Assembly (NCBI RefSeq): GCF_004323735.1
Contig: NZ_CP036455.1
Span: 925,101-989,100, forward strand
Reading direction: 5' to 3'
DNA from: Streptomonospora litoralis
Lineage (GTDB): Bacteria; Actinomycetota; Actinomycetes; Streptosporangiales; Streptosporangiaceae
Length of the DNA stretch: 64,000 bases
Both the position numbers and the translations under genes were made by a program. Under the pieces are notes generated by a model that ran no database searches, was not told the DNA's origin, and worked only from the letters and a program-made list of their open reading frames with translations. Each line of letters begins with the position of its first letter. The first letter of the stretch is position 1. Positions 1 through 9,554 of the stretch are shown piece after piece.

Positions 1-592
1 CGACCGCGTCGATCTGTTCGGCAGCAGCGGTGGAGCGGTCAACTCGCTGGTATTGGTGTCCCGACACCCCCAGCGGGTGCGAACCTTGGTGGCCCACGAG
101 CCGCCGACAGCCGAGGTCCTGCCGGACCGCGAGCAGGTGGAGGCCGTGAGCCGGGACATCCACGACACGTACCAGAGCCGGGGCATGGGGCCCGCGATGG
201 CGAAATTCATCAAGCTCACCCAGCAGACGGGCCCCCTACCCGACAGCTACCTCGACGAGCCCGCTCCGGACCCTGCGGCGTACGGGCTGCCCACCGAGGA
301 CGACGGCTCGCGCGACGATCCCCTGCTGGGGCAGAACATGCGGACCTGCTCCGCCTACCGGCTCGACTTCGGCGCCCTGGCTGCCGCCCCCGGCCGGGTC
401 GTCATCGCGGCGGGCGAGGAATCCGCCGACGAGATGACCGGGCGAGCTGCGGCCGGGGTCGCCAAGCGGCTGGGAACCGAGCTGGTCGTCTTCCCCAGTC
501 ACCACGGCGGCTACCTGGGCGGGGAGTTCGGCATGGAGGGGAAGCCGGAGGCGTTCGCTGCGGCGCTGCGGAAGGTGCTGTCGGAGAGTTGA
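1..592 (+). CDS. alpha/beta hydrolase, C-terminal part (5' end outside window)
   Basis: The reading frame is already open at base 2 and runs to TGA at 590-592, so the start lies upstream of the window. The first visible residues contain FGSSGG, a GxSxG-like nucleophile elbow with the catalytic Ser. Near the C-terminus, PSHHGGYLGG supplies a plausible catalytic His, and VVIAAGEES is the usual strand before the acidic residue. This is the alpha/beta-hydrolase fold. The substrate cannot be told from the sequence. It converges on the decayed decarboxylase gene that ends 88 bases downstream on the other strand. Confidence 0.8.
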   Translation, partial: DRVDLFGSSGGAVNSLVLVSRHPQRVRTLVAHEPPTAEVLPDREQVEAVSRDIHDTYQSRGMGPAMAKFIKLTQQTGPLPDSYLDEPAPDPAAYGLPTEDDGSRDDPLLGQNMRTCSAYRLDFGALAAAPGRVVIAAGEESADEMTGRAAAGVAKRLGTELVVFPSHHGGYLGGEFGMEGKPEAFAAALRKVLSES

Positions 593-680
593 TGCGCGGT
601 CGCCCGGTCGGCCTCGGTGCGCGGGTGCGTGGCCGCGGTCGTTGCCACGCACCCGCGCAGGAACCGGCCGGGGAGACGCC

Positions 681-1406
681 TCAGCCCTCGACGCAGCGGG
701 TCGGCAGCGCCGTCGGGGACATGCCGGACTCGGCGGGAAACGCGAGCACGTCGTCCACACGCAGGTGGTCCACGACGGCGTCGTGGACCAGGATCCGCTG
801 GTCCGAGCCCTCGCGGCAGGCCACCGTCACCAGTTCCGCGGCGAGCTCCGGCCGCGGCCACGGCAGGGACCACGTCCGATCGGTCGAAGCCACGGCGAAG
901 GCGGCCGGCGATCCCGCGTTGCGCCCCAGCGCCTCCCCGCCGTCCACCACGGCGAACGCCCGGCCGTACGCGGCGGTCCGGCTCCGCCGGGCCGCCGACG
1001 GTCGGGGCCGCGACGCTGAAGCCGCGCAGCCGGAGCCGCGAGGCGGAGGCGAGGATGTCGGCGCACTCCACCGGAGCGGCCGCGTCCATGCCGGAGGTCG
1101 GCGGATCTCGTCGCCGCTCTTGCCCGGGCCGCACAGCGAGATACGCGTGCCGGGACACGCGCGCCGTACGGTGCGCAGGTCTTCGCTGCGGTGCACGTCG
1201 AACCCCGAGGTGTGTCCGGCGAGGACCGTCAGGAGTTCGGAACGGGGAGCGCGTACCGGAATCCGCAGGTCGGTCCCAGGAGGGAGCGACGCGCGGAGCC
1301 GGTGGGCCTGGTCCGCGATGCAGGGGAGGTCGTAGACACGGAGGGGGAACAGCCCGGAACCGGTTCGGTGGACGAACTCGTGGACGCGCTTCGGCAATTC
1401 GATCAT
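681..1406 (-). pseudogene. decayed group IV PLP-dependent decarboxylase (ornithine/diaminopimelate decarboxylase-like)
   Basis: A good ribosome site (AGGAGT, six bases before ATG at 1406) starts a 241-codon frame. Residues 1-100 resemble the N-terminal barrel of fold-type III decarboxylases (YDLPCIADQAHRLRASLPPG, then GFDVHRSEDL). The position where the PLP-binding Lys is expected reads RIPVRAP, without Lys. Residues 150-235 resemble the C-terminal beta domain (FAVVDGG, LPWPRPE, DDVLAFPAESG). Between them, homology-like text (VECADILA, RLRLRGFSVAA) sits in another minus-strand frame, which implies two compensating frameshifts. The usual family length is about 400 residues, so much of the barrel is also missing. 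I read this as a dead gene; original substrate unknown. Confidence 0.6.
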
Positions 1407-2170
1407 GGGGGACTCCTAGCGCCGTTCGCTGGAGCCTTACTACCCACCGGGGAGCGGCGGTGTGTACGCCGTTCCCGGACTCGGGGCGCAGCCGGTACCG
1501 GCTGCGGACCCCGGGGGACGGACGTCCATGCAGGTGAACGCGGACACGGCCGTTGCGCGGTGGCCGGTTGTGGCAAGGCGACAACCGGGCACGGGTGATC
1601 GCGACGGTTCCCGCCGCGGTCGCGACCAGAGCCGTGGGCGGGCGTGGCAGCGGCCCGATGCGCTTGGCGGCAAGCCGGCGCACGCGCTTCGCCGGTCCGT
1701 GCCCCGTTGCCGCGGCCTCCGGGTGCGGCTCCGCGGGCACTGGACCCGGTCGGTGGTCAAGGCGGCCCGGGTCCGCTGGGCGGCCTTGTCGCTTGCCGGG
1801 CGGCGGGCTGCTTGAACGACGGAAGCGGCGGCAACGGCGGCGGGGGTGGAGCCCGTGCCATCGGTCCGGGTGGCTCACCGGTTGCGCGCCCGACGGCGCG
1901 CCGGGCATGGTCCGGGGGCTTTCGGCGCCGACGTGGCCCTGGAGACCTCTCGGCAGGTGATCCGGAGTCCGTTTATCCGCTATGCCGGTTTCCGGGGGAA
2001 CCTCCGCGGCGAAAATCCCACGGATCGGCCCGAGCCCTGGGATTATCGCCGCGAAGACCCGGGGGTCGGCCTCAACCGGTGCCAGGGCCGCGCAGCGCAG
2101 CGCGGGCGCCGCCGCAGGCGACAGCGAGCCGGGTGGATCGGCGCGCGGAACTCGGTGACTCGACGTAGTA
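1407..2170. other. intergenic stretch, no convincing gene; trace of the repeat family
   Basis: About 760 bases lie between the decarboxylase remnant and the acyltransferase stop. Open frames exist on both strands but are arginine/proline-rich GC artefacts without domain-like text. Bases about 1770-1845 resemble the arm unit of the large repeat family (GCTGGGCGGCCTTGTC, then TTGCCGGGCGGCGGG), so a worn fragment of that element may sit here. No terminal repeat, palindrome or core was recognised. Confidence 0.4.
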
Positions 2171-3556
2171 CTACTGGAGCAGGGTCGACGCTGCCGCGAC
2201 GAAGCCGACCGCTGCCAGGGCGACCGCGGCGCGTACGGCCGAACGGCGCAGGGCACCGCGCGACCACGGGTCCTCGAAGCGGCGGGCCGCAGCGGTGATA
2301 GCTGCCAGTACCGCGGCGATCGGCAGCAGCCATGCCAGGCGGGCCGCCGCCCAGGCGGGGTGGTCGGGCGCGTCGGTAAGACCGGGGATCGTGCCGAGCT
2401 GCGCGCCGGCGGCGGCCACCAGCACCAGGGCGGTCAGGTGCCAGCAGAACACCGTCAGCGCGCACAGGTTCAGGCCCGCGACCGCGGCCCACGGCGCCGG
2501 GCGGCTCAGCAGCCGCTCCAGCGGTGCGCGCAGCAGCACCGCGGCACCGATCTGGGCCGCGGCCAGCGCGGGGATCAGCAGCGACGGCGGCGCGGCGTTG
2601 GACCGCTCGGCGCCGGGCACCCCGACCGCGCTCACCGGGTAGCCGAAGTGCACGAGCGCGAGCAGCCCCGCCGCCCCGCCGAGCAGCAGCGCAAGCCCCG
2701 TGGAGGGCGAGAGGCGCCCGCTGTTCCAGCTCACGCCGAGCTGGTGCGCGAACAGCCACGCGGTGAGGACGTTGGCGTAGGCGAGTTGTTCCGCGAACAC
2801 CGGATCCCGATCCCACGGCCCGTACCGCGTCAGATCGACCGCCGCGACCGCCGCCGCCGGCAGCAGCGCCGCCGCGGCACCCCAGCGCCGGTCGGCGGCC
2901 TCCGCCAGCGGAGTCAGTGCCGTCACCGCCGCGTAGACGACGATGAACCACAGCGGTTGCAGGGTCAGCAGAGCACCCGTGCGCAGCGTCTCCGCCGGGA
3001 TGCCGAGGAGCGCGCCGAGGACGAGCGCCGCGCCCCACACCGCCGCCACCAGCAGCACCGGCCGTGCGAGCCGCGCCAGCCGGACGCGCAGCCAGTGCCC
3101 GTAGCGCTCGCCGCGCTCGCGTGAGCGCCTGCGGCCGCGCGCCGCGACGCAGCCCCCGACGAAGAAGAACAGCGCGAGCGTGTTCAGCAGCCAGCTCGCC
3201 GCGGCGAGGTCGGGCATCGACTGGAGCGGACTGGCGGTGCGCAGGCCGCCGTCCTCGCCTCGCACCAGCCCGGTAACCAGCCAGTGGCCCAGCACGACAC
3301 CGCAGACGGCCACGGCGCGTATCCCGTCGACGGCCCGTTCGCGTGAGGCCGGAGTCGCCCGGTCGATCCGCGCGGCCGCTGAGCGGACGGCCGCGCCCGG
3401 AGCGCGCGGCCGGGCACGCGCAGGCCGACGACCTTCCGGCGGCCCGGAGACGGCGGGGCGGTGAGTCTGATTCCGGTCGGCTGCCGACTCGGCGTCGGCT
3501 CCGCCGCCTGCGGGCGTTCCCGACGGCGATGCGCCGGTGTCCGCGGCGTCCGTCAC
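2171..3556 (-). CDS. acyltransferase family 3 membrane protein
   Basis: GTG start at 3556 overlaps the stop of the upstream hydrolase (GTGA), giving 461 residues. A disordered, Ala/Arg/Pro-rich N-terminus of about 95 residues precedes RERAVDGIRAVAVCGVVLGHW, the first helix of acyltransferase-3 (OafA/YrhL-like) proteins with its conserved His. NTLALFFFVGGCVAA and around nine further hydrophobic segments follow. Such enzymes move acyl groups onto cell-surface or secondary-metabolite acceptors. Coupling to a secreted lipoprotein hydrolase suggests envelope modification, but the acceptor is unknown. An upstream in-frame extension into the hydrolase gene has no coding character and was ignored. 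Confidence 0.8.
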   Translation of the reverse strand: MTDAADTGASPSGTPAGGGADAESAADRNQTHRPAVSGPPEGRRPARARPRAPGAAVRSAAARIDRATPASRERAVDGIRAVAVCGVVLGHWLVTGLVRGEDGGLRTASPLQSMPDLAAASWLLNTLALFFFVGGCVAARGRRRSRERGERYGHWLRVRLARLARPVLLVAAVWGAALVLGALLGIPAETLRTGALLTLQPLWFIVVYAAVTALTPLAEAADRRWGAAAALLPAAAVAAVDLTRYGPWDRDPVFAEQLAYANVLTAWLFAHQLGVSWNSGRLSPSTGLALLLGGAAGLLALVHFGYPVSAVGVPGAERSNAAPPSLLIPALAAAQIGAAVLLRAPLERLLSRPAPWAAVAGLNLCALTVFCWHLTALVLVAAAGAQLGTIPGLTDAPDHPAWAAARLAWLLPIAAVLAAITAAARRFEDPWSRGALRRSAVRAAVALAAVGFVAAASTLLQ

Positions 3557-4407
3557 GGCCGGTCCCCGGCGACTGCGTCGCCTTCGCCGAGCGAGATGGA
3601 GGCTGTGCCCGCCAGGGCGGCGCTGCCCGGGTGGTAGTAACGGGTGTGCCCGCTGATGTCGCCGGCGGCGAAGCGGGTCGCGCCGAAGTCGGGGTTCATC
3701 GGGTCGCCGCCCAACCCGAGCGGTCCGATGCGGAGGCTGGGCACCCACGCGATCCAGTCGCCGGGCGCCCGGGTCGTCCAGACCCGCGCGCGGATCGCGT
3801 CGGCATCGGCGACGCCCATCCCGGGGCTGGCCAGCGCGACGACGTCCCCGGCCACGCCCGGCCGCGTCGCCGCAAGCCCGCACACGGCCGTTCCATAGCT
3901 GTGGCAGGCCAGGGTCACGTGGGCGTCGGCGGGCAGCACATCCCGGGTGAAGCGGACCAGCGCGTCCGCGCCCTGCTCGGCCGCGCCGAGGTGGGCCAGC
4001 TCGGGGCCGTACCCCTGCGGTGGGAGGTAGCCCAGCCACACGACGACGGCGGTCTTCCGGCCGGGCGCGCGTTCGCGCATCTCCGCGTGCAGGGCGCGGC
4101 CGTTGGCCAGCGGTACCGCGCCGGGATGGGCGCCGCTCGCGCGAAAGTTCGCGCGTGTCTGGCCCGACCCGGGGACGACCACGGCCACGTGCTCCGCGTT
4201 GTCGAGGCCGCCCAGGACCTCCACCACGCGTCCGCTGCCGGCGGGGTCGTCGGCCAGCAGGCGGTGCCCGTCCACCGTCGTCTCGGCGTAGTTCAGCGGC
4301 GGCACGGGTGCCGCGGTCTCCGCCGCCGTATAGGGGCGCCCGCCGCATCCCAGGCCGACAGCGGCCAGCAGCGCGCCGAGGAGCAGAACCGGTAACCGTC
4401 GCGTCAT
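3553..4407 (-). CDS. secreted alpha/beta hydrolase lipoprotein (DUF1023-like)
   Basis: The 284-residue product starts with MTRR and a hydrophobic segment ending in a lipobox-like LGC (Cys about 21), so it is probably a membrane-anchored lipoprotein. VAVVVPGSGQT, VVVWLGY and then HVTLACHSYGTAV give a hydrolase fold with the nucleophile Ser in CHSYG. DISGHTRYYHPGS near the C-terminus carries a plausible catalytic His. This pattern fits the DUF1023 alpha/beta-hydrolase group of actinomycetes. It is the first gene of a two-gene unit with the overlapping acyltransferase. Substrate unknown. Confidence 0.8.
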   Translation of the reverse strand: MTRRLPVLLLGALLAAVGLGCGGRPYTAAETAAPVPPLNYAETTVDGHRLLADDPAGSGRVVEVLGGLDNAEHVAVVVPGSGQTRANFRASGAHPGAVPLANGRALHAEMRERAPGRKTAVVVWLGYLPPQGYGPELAHLGAAEQGADALVRFTRDVLPADAHVTLACHSYGTAVCGLAATRPGVAGDVVALASPGMGVADADAIRARVWTTRAPGDWIAWVPSLRIGPLGLGGDPMNPDFGATRFAAGDISGHTRYYHPGSAALAGTASISLGEGDAVAGDRP

Positions 4408-4542
4408 GGGTCATGACGCTAGGGAGCGGGCTGCCGGATCCGCGTCGCCGCCGAGAGCGAATCCGCGCCTACCCCTTGCGGGCTATGCGCATTCGACGGT
4501 GCGACTGTGCTCGGGGCTGCGGTACGCGGCCCCGCCGCTAAC

Positions 4543-5812
4543 TAAGCCGTGTTTAAGAACGCCGGCCTGCTGTGCGGCCTTGTTGGTCTGCCGGGCGGCG
4601 GGTGGCCTGCGGGGAAAGGCGGCGGCGAGGTCGGCGGTGGGCTGGGCTCCGCGGTTGTCGGGTCGGGTGCCTGACGGTGGCGGCGGTTGGCGGGGGCGGC
4701 GACGACGCCGGCCGGGCCTGGGGTGGTCGGCGTCGGTCACCTGCCTCGGCTGCGGGTGGGCGAGCCCCGGGGGCGCCGCCCGGTCGTCGGGCGGGCCTGA
4801 TGCGAGGCTCTCGGCGGCGGTCATGCGGCCGGGTCGGGGGCACGAGTCGCACGTATGTGCGGCGGCATCCGCCTCGGCGTCGCTCCGAGGCGCCACCCTC
4901 GCACTGTCATTCCGCGATACGAAACAACGCGGGGTGTTTTGTCCACTAATGCCCGAGTTCCCGGTGGGCCCGCGCCCGTGCTGCGGCGGCGAGGGCGCAC
5001 GAGGCGCACCGAATGGCGCGAAAACAGTCCCGGGGGTCAACTTTTCGTGCGTCTCGTGGCCGCTGCGTCCGCCGAGGTCGCCCGCAAATCGGTCATAGGA
5101 CCCCAAAAGTCCACCCCATCGGGCGGTGGAGTCCCCGGCGGCCGCGCCCGGGCACCACGAGCGACGTGTCGTCGCCCCCCGACCTCCGATCCGGCGCGCC
5201 ACCGGGCCGTTCTTCGGGCAGGACCGCGCCACACCGCGCGGCCTCCGGCCTGCGCGGGCCCGGCCGTAACACGGCGGCGGCGCTTCCCAGTCCCCGCGCC
5301 CGCTATGTCCGAGGTGCCGGAGTCGACCGCGGCGATCGTGGCGAAAATCCCAATGAAGGCCGCTGGATTTCGTCATACGGGCACGACCGTCCCGCCGCCC
5401 TGCCGCCATCACGGACACACGGTCCCCTTCCCGGAACCCGGCACCCGCACCGCCCCTCGCCGGGCGGGCCACTACCGGCCACCGGTACCGACACCTGCGA
5501 ACTCGGCCCCACCGCTGCCGTCGCCGCCCTCGTCGCGCGGACCACCGGCGAGCACCCGAAGCGATGGGCACGGGCCCAGCCCCCGCCGTCCTCGGCGCTG
5601 CTTTTCCGCAAGATCGCCCGTCATCCGGCAGACCAACAAGGCCGCCCAGCGGAGCCGACCCGCCACCGTCCTCGGTGCCCGCTGCTCCCCGTCAATCAGC
5701 CCGCCGCTCGGCAGGGGCAAGGCCAAGGGCAAGTCGGCATAGCGGCCCCGAGCTCCACGGCCCGCCCGCCCATGGGAGCCGGATCGATCCAGCACTCCTT
5801 CGACAGGGCTTA
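4543..5812. repeat. large non-coding repeat element, copy 2 (terminal repeats at both ends, core present)
   Basis: The left end reads TAAGCCGTGTTTAAGAACG and the right end, read inward on the other strand, TAAGCCCTGTCGAAGGAGTG, so the ends form an imperfect terminal inverted repeat with TA at each border. An arm unit (GCGGCCTTGTTGGTCTGCCGG, one base over several copies variable) lies at about 4575-4600 forward and about 5625-5655 reversed. Bases about 4795-5225 are the shared core, also seen near 35535-35965, 46845-47140 and 62335-62750. No credible gene is inside. The right-hand TAA is also the stop codon of the neighbouring response regulator. The 135 bases between 4408 and 4542 hold nothing recognised. 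Confidence 0.75.
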
Positions 5813-6466
5813 AACGAGCCCGTTCTCGTAGGCGAAGACGACCGCCTGCGTGCGGTCGCGCAGCGAGAGCTTGGTGAGGATGCGGCCGACGTGGGTCTTC
5901 ACGGTCTGTTCGGCGAGGAACAGCTCTTCGGCGATCTCCCCGTTGGACAGGCCGCGTGCCACCTGGCGCAGCACGTCGGCCTCGCGCGGGGTCAGCTCCC
6001 CGACGGCCTCGGGGCGGGCGTGGATCTTCTCCCGGCGGCGCGCCGCGATGTCGGCGATCAGCCTCCGGGTGATCGAAGGTGCGAGCAGCGCCTCGCCCTC
6101 GGCGACGACGCGCACGGCGGAGCGCAGGTCGTCCACGGTGGCGTCCTTGAGCAGGAATCCGCTGGCTCCCGCGCCCAGGGCCTCGTAGACGTACTCGTCG
6201 AGGTCGAAGGTTGTGAGCATGAGCACCCGGGGGCCGTGTTCGCCGGTCTCGCCGACGATCTCGCGGGTGGCGGCGAGGCCGCTCATCGTGGGCATGCGCA
6301 CGTCCATGACCACCACGTCGGGGTGGTGCTCGCGCGTCAGCGCCACAGCCTCGCCGCCGTCGGCGGCCTGGGCCACGACCGAAATGTCCTCGGCGGCGTC
6401 CAGCAGAGTGGCGATGCCGTCGCGGACCATGTCCTGGTCGTCGGCGACGATGACGGTGATGGGCAC
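5810..6466 (-). CDS. NarL/LuxR-family response regulator
   Basis: 218 residues. The receiver domain occupies residues 1-120, with the acidic pair in VIVADDQD, the phospho-acceptor Asp about 54 in VVMDVRMP, and LLKDA near the conserved Lys. The LuxR-type helix-turn-helix covers about 152-210 (LTPREADVLRQVARG, GEIAEELF, TVKTHVGRI). It lies 10 bases downstream of the sensor kinase gene and is surely its partner. The stop codon TAA is made from the first three bases of the adjacent repeat element's terminal repeat, so insertion may have set the present C-terminus, though the ending is normal for the family. Confidence 0.93.
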   Translation of the reverse strand: MPITVIVADDQDMVRDGIATLLDAAEDISVVAQAADGGEAVALTREHHPDVVVMDVRMPTMSGLAATREIVGETGEHGPRVLMLTTFDLDEYVYEALGAGASGFLLKDATVDDLRSAVRVVAEGEALLAPSITRRLIADIAARRREKIHARPEAVGELTPREADVLRQVARGLSNGEIAEELFLAEQTVKTHVGRILTKLSLRDRTQAVVFAYENGLV

Positions 6467-6476
6467 GGCGGACAGC

Positions 6477-9047
6477 CTAGCCTGGTTCGGCGCCGTCGTC
6501 GGCGGGCCCGTGCGCGCCGCTAGCTACGGGAAGCTCGGCGACGACGTCGAACCCGCCGTCCCCGGTGGGCGCGGCCCGCAGGCTGCCGCCGAGCATGGCG
6601 GTGCGTTCGCGCATGCCCACCAGGCCGTGGCCGCCGGAGTCGAGCGCCGCGGGATGGGGGCTTCCTCGCTCGCCGCCGCCCTGTTCGTGGCCTTCGCCGA
6701 CCGGTGGGCCGTTGACCACCCGAACGGTGAGCGTCGCCGCGGTGCGGGACACGGTGACGGCGACCGGCGCTCCGGGGGCGTGGCGCCCCGCGTTGCTCAG
6801 CGACTCCTGCACGATCCGGTAGGCCGAGACGTCCGCTGCGCCGGGCAGGCCGCGGGCCGCCGCGCGCGCCGCCTCCGGGCCGCCCTCCAGCGTGACGTCG
6901 ATGGACGCGCGGCGCGCGCTCTCCACGAGGTCGGGCAGCATCGCCAGCCCCGGTTGGGGAGCGTCCTCGGGGACCTCGTCCTCCTCGCGCAGCAGCCCGA
7001 CGACGCGGCGCATCTCGGCGAGCGCGTCGCGGGCCGCGTCGCGGACGGTGGTGAACGTGGCCGCGGGACCGGCGTCCAGACCGGGGAACTTGTACGGTGC
7101 CGCGTCGGCCTGGATGGCGATCATGGACATGTGGTGGGAGACCACGTCGTGCAGTTCACGGGCGATGCGGGAGCGCTCCTCCAGCACCGCCTGCCGGGCG
7201 CGGCCGCGGCGGCGCAGCGCGCTCTCCCGGGCCAGCCGCCGCTGCGCGGCGCGGCGGCCGCGGACGTTGTAGCCGAACAGCAGCACGGCGCCGGCGACGA
7301 CCGCGATCCAGAAGGTCTGGCCCGGGTGCGTCCTGACGAGGGGGTAGGCGGCGAAGATATCGGCGACGACGGTGACCAGCCCGACCCCGACGGTGGTCCG
7401 CCCCGGGTAGTTGACGGCTACCGTGTAGAGCACGATCGGCAGGATGAGCAGGGCTGCCGCGGGCCACGGCCACAGCAGGTACGTCGGCAGGTACGGCGAG
7501 GCCGTGTTGACGGTGAAGAGTCCGACGAACAGGCCGGCCGCCATGATCCGCCAGGTCAGCAGGGGAGCCAGCGGCAGCAGGGCGAACGGCAGGCCGATCA
7601 CCGCGCCCAGTAGGACCGCCAGCGTCGGGTCCACCTGGTGCATCTGGACGAGCTGCGCGGCGACGAGCGCGGCGAGGCCCGTGCTGATACCGAGCAGCAG
7701 GAACCAGGCCGTCACCTCTCGGGGCTGCACCGGCGGGACGGGGCGGTCGGCCATCCCGGAGCCGGTCGGCTCCGCCTGGCCGGTCTCGGCCCGCTCGTCG
7801 GGCAGCAGCAGCCACAGCAGCAGGTAGGCGGCGACGCCGAGGGGGAACGAGACGATCGGGAAGAGGATACGCAGCGTGATGGTCATCAGCTCGGAGCCCC
7901 GCCCCAGCCCTGCGCACACGCCCCCGATGATCCGGCCGTGCAGAGGGCGGATCGGACCGTGGAACAGCCGCAGCGGGCCCTGGGGGCGGCCGCCCGGAGT
8001 GCGCCACAGCGCATCCAGAACGGCGCGGACCACGGTCCTCGGGCCGGGGACGCGGTTCCCGTTGTGGTCGGCGGCGGAGTCCTCGGCGCCGAGGCCGCGC
8101 GGATCGCCGCGGCCGTCCGTTTCGCCGGTCAGGGCAGGAGTTTCGGCGCCGGCAGCGGCGTCGGCCGAGATCCGCGCGACGGGGGCGCGCGGGGCGCCGA
8201 CGCTTCGGGGGCGCGCGGCGGGCGGCTCGGGGCGCAGGCGTCCGGTGTCGGCGCGCCGCATGCGCACGTTGTCGCCGAGGAGCAACGCCGCGGCCGCCGC
8301 GGTCGTGCACCACAGGCCCGCCGCCGCGTCGACCGGAGCGATCGCGGTGATCGCGACCACCGCCACCGCGGTGCACACGCCCACGGCGGCGACGGTGGAC
8401 CCGTCGTGCTGGGTGCCCACGAGGAACAGCACGAGCAGGTAGGCCAGGGCGGCGGCCGTCGGGAACGGCAGACCGGGCGCATCCCCGATCGCGAGCAACA
8501 GCCCGACCACCGCCAGCGTCGCGGCCATCAGCCGCCAGGTCAGCAGCACCGAGACCCGTAGCGCCAGCAGCGGCGCGCCGAGGGCGAGACCGAACAGGGA
8601 CGCGTAGAACGATCCGGCGGTGGAGGGGAGTTGGGCGGCGCAGGCCGCGCCCGTGCCGAGCGCGGCCGCGGCGACGGCGAGGATCCCGTCGGTGCGCTCC
8701 CGCCCCTCGGCCGAGGGGCGTTCGGCCAGCCGCAGCAGCCACAGCAGCGGGTAGATCAGCAGCGGCACGACGAAGACCGCGAACCGCCGCCGCACCCAGG
8801 CAGCGGGGAGCCCGTTCCGGGCCGCGATCGCCGCGCAGACACCGCCGAGCAGAGGTGGGGCGGTGTCCTCGCGCTCAGGTTCCGCGGCGGGCAGCCACCG
8901 CCGTACGTCCCGCGGCCGCCGAAGCAGCGCGTCGGCCGCAGCGGCTACCAGTACATCGGTACCGCGCCGACGCGCCGTCCGCGAATCGCGCCCCTCTGCC
9001 GTCCGCCCGGGGCCCGTGCCCCCCGCGGCCTCGTCCTCGTCGGCCAT
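6477..9047 (-). CDS. sensor histidine kinase with duplicated PspC-membrane module
   Basis: 856 residues. A PspC-like segment at about 60-110 (LLGGVCAAIAARNGLP) is followed by several membrane helices. A second PspC-like segment at about 355-415 (IIGGVCAGLGRGSE, AYLLLWLLLPDE) is followed by a second helix set. HisKA_3 dimerisation then gives RSRIARELHDVVSHHM with the phospho-His at about 630, and an HATPase domain ends the protein (AYRIVQESLSNAGRHA, GLVGMRERTAMLGG). The two membrane modules share LLTWR-MAA and GxNVR-R blocks, so the sensor half looks internally duplicated. PspC domains are linked to envelope stress. The response regulator follows 10 bases downstream. Confidence 0.9.
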   Translation of the reverse strand: MADEDEAAGGTGPGRTAEGRDSRTARRRGTDVLVAAAADALLRRPRDVRRWLPAAEPEREDTAPPLLGGVCAAIAARNGLPAAWVRRRFAVFVVPLLIYPLLWLLRLAERPSAEGRERTDGILAVAAAALGTGAACAAQLPSTAGSFYASLFGLALGAPLLALRVSVLLTWRLMAATLAVVGLLLAIGDAPGLPFPTAAALAYLLVLFLVGTQHDGSTVAAVGVCTAVAVVAITAIAPVDAAAGLWCTTAAAAALLLGDNVRMRRADTGRLRPEPPAARPRSVGAPRAPVARISADAAAGAETPALTGETDGRGDPRGLGAEDSAADHNGNRVPGPRTVVRAVLDALWRTPGGRPQGPLRLFHGPIRPLHGRIIGGVCAGLGRGSELMTITLRILFPIVSFPLGVAAYLLLWLLLPDERAETGQAEPTGSGMADRPVPPVQPREVTAWFLLLGISTGLAALVAAQLVQMHQVDPTLAVLLGAVIGLPFALLPLAPLLTWRIMAAGLFVGLFTVNTASPYLPTYLLWPWPAAALLILPIVLYTVAVNYPGRTTVGVGLVTVVADIFAAYPLVRTHPGQTFWIAVVAGAVLLFGYNVRGRRAAQRRLARESALRRRGRARQAVLEERSRIARELHDVVSHHMSMIAIQADAAPYKFPGLDAGPAATFTTVRDAARDALAEMRRVVGLLREEDEVPEDAPQPGLAMLPDLVESARRASIDVTLEGGPEAARAAARGLPGAADVSAYRIVQESLSNAGRHAPGAPVAVTVSRTAATLTVRVVNGPPVGEGHEQGGGERGSPHPAALDSGGHGLVGMRERTAMLGGSLRAAPTGDGGFDVVAELPVASGAHGPADDGAEPG

Positions 9048-9554
9048 TTCCGCTCACCGTCGGGCGTCCCGCCGCATCCACCCCCGCCGGGCCGCAGGGA
9101 CGCCGAGACAGCAGCCCGGTACCCGGCTCACTCTAGGCCGCGGTACCGCGACAGGCATCCCGCGCAGGTATCACCCCGGCGTAGCTCGCAGGGATCCCCG
9201 GTGGGCGGCGCAGGTGCGCCGACCCACGTGCGGGACGGGTCCCTACGCGGTTCCGGCACCTGCTTGCGCACCGGGATCGCCGCGGCCCTTTCGAGCACCG
9301 GCGACCCGTGGACCGGCACGAAGGGGCGCGACGGCTTCGATCCCGCCGGCGGAGGCTCGCCGGGGCACACGCTTCGCGGGCCGTTCCCGAGCCCCGATCC
9401 CCTCCCAAAGGGCGGCCGCCCCGTGCCCTGTCCGGCGCCGGCCGCACCCCTGCGCGCGGGGAGATACGCGTAATCGCGTGCAGGACAGGACTTAGGCTCG
9501 GTGGCAGCGGTCATCCGCCGCGGAGTCGGTCGGCTGGGAAGGAAGCGGTCGGGT
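9048..9554. other. intergenic region between kinase and peptidase; nothing recognised
   Basis: About 500 bases upstream of two divergent genes. It should hold both promoters, but I could not pick convincing hexamers. Open frames on both strands are compositional artefacts. An in-frame GTG at 9501 would lengthen the peptidase by 18 residues without a ribosome site. Confidence 0.5.

Noticed and set aside
511-2256. 581-codon minus-strand frame
   Set aside because: Arg/Pro/Ala-rich text, overlaps other genes, no ribosome site or domain. Only a short internal part is meaningful, as the shifted middle of the decarboxylase pseudogene.
4406-5098. Long open frame (230 codons) through repeat copy 2, with similar text in copies 4 and 6
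   Set aside because: Frame, start and stop differ between copies and there is no ribosome site. In DNA of this composition, several frames stay open by chance. Treated as repeat sequence; the similarity is recorded as a finding.
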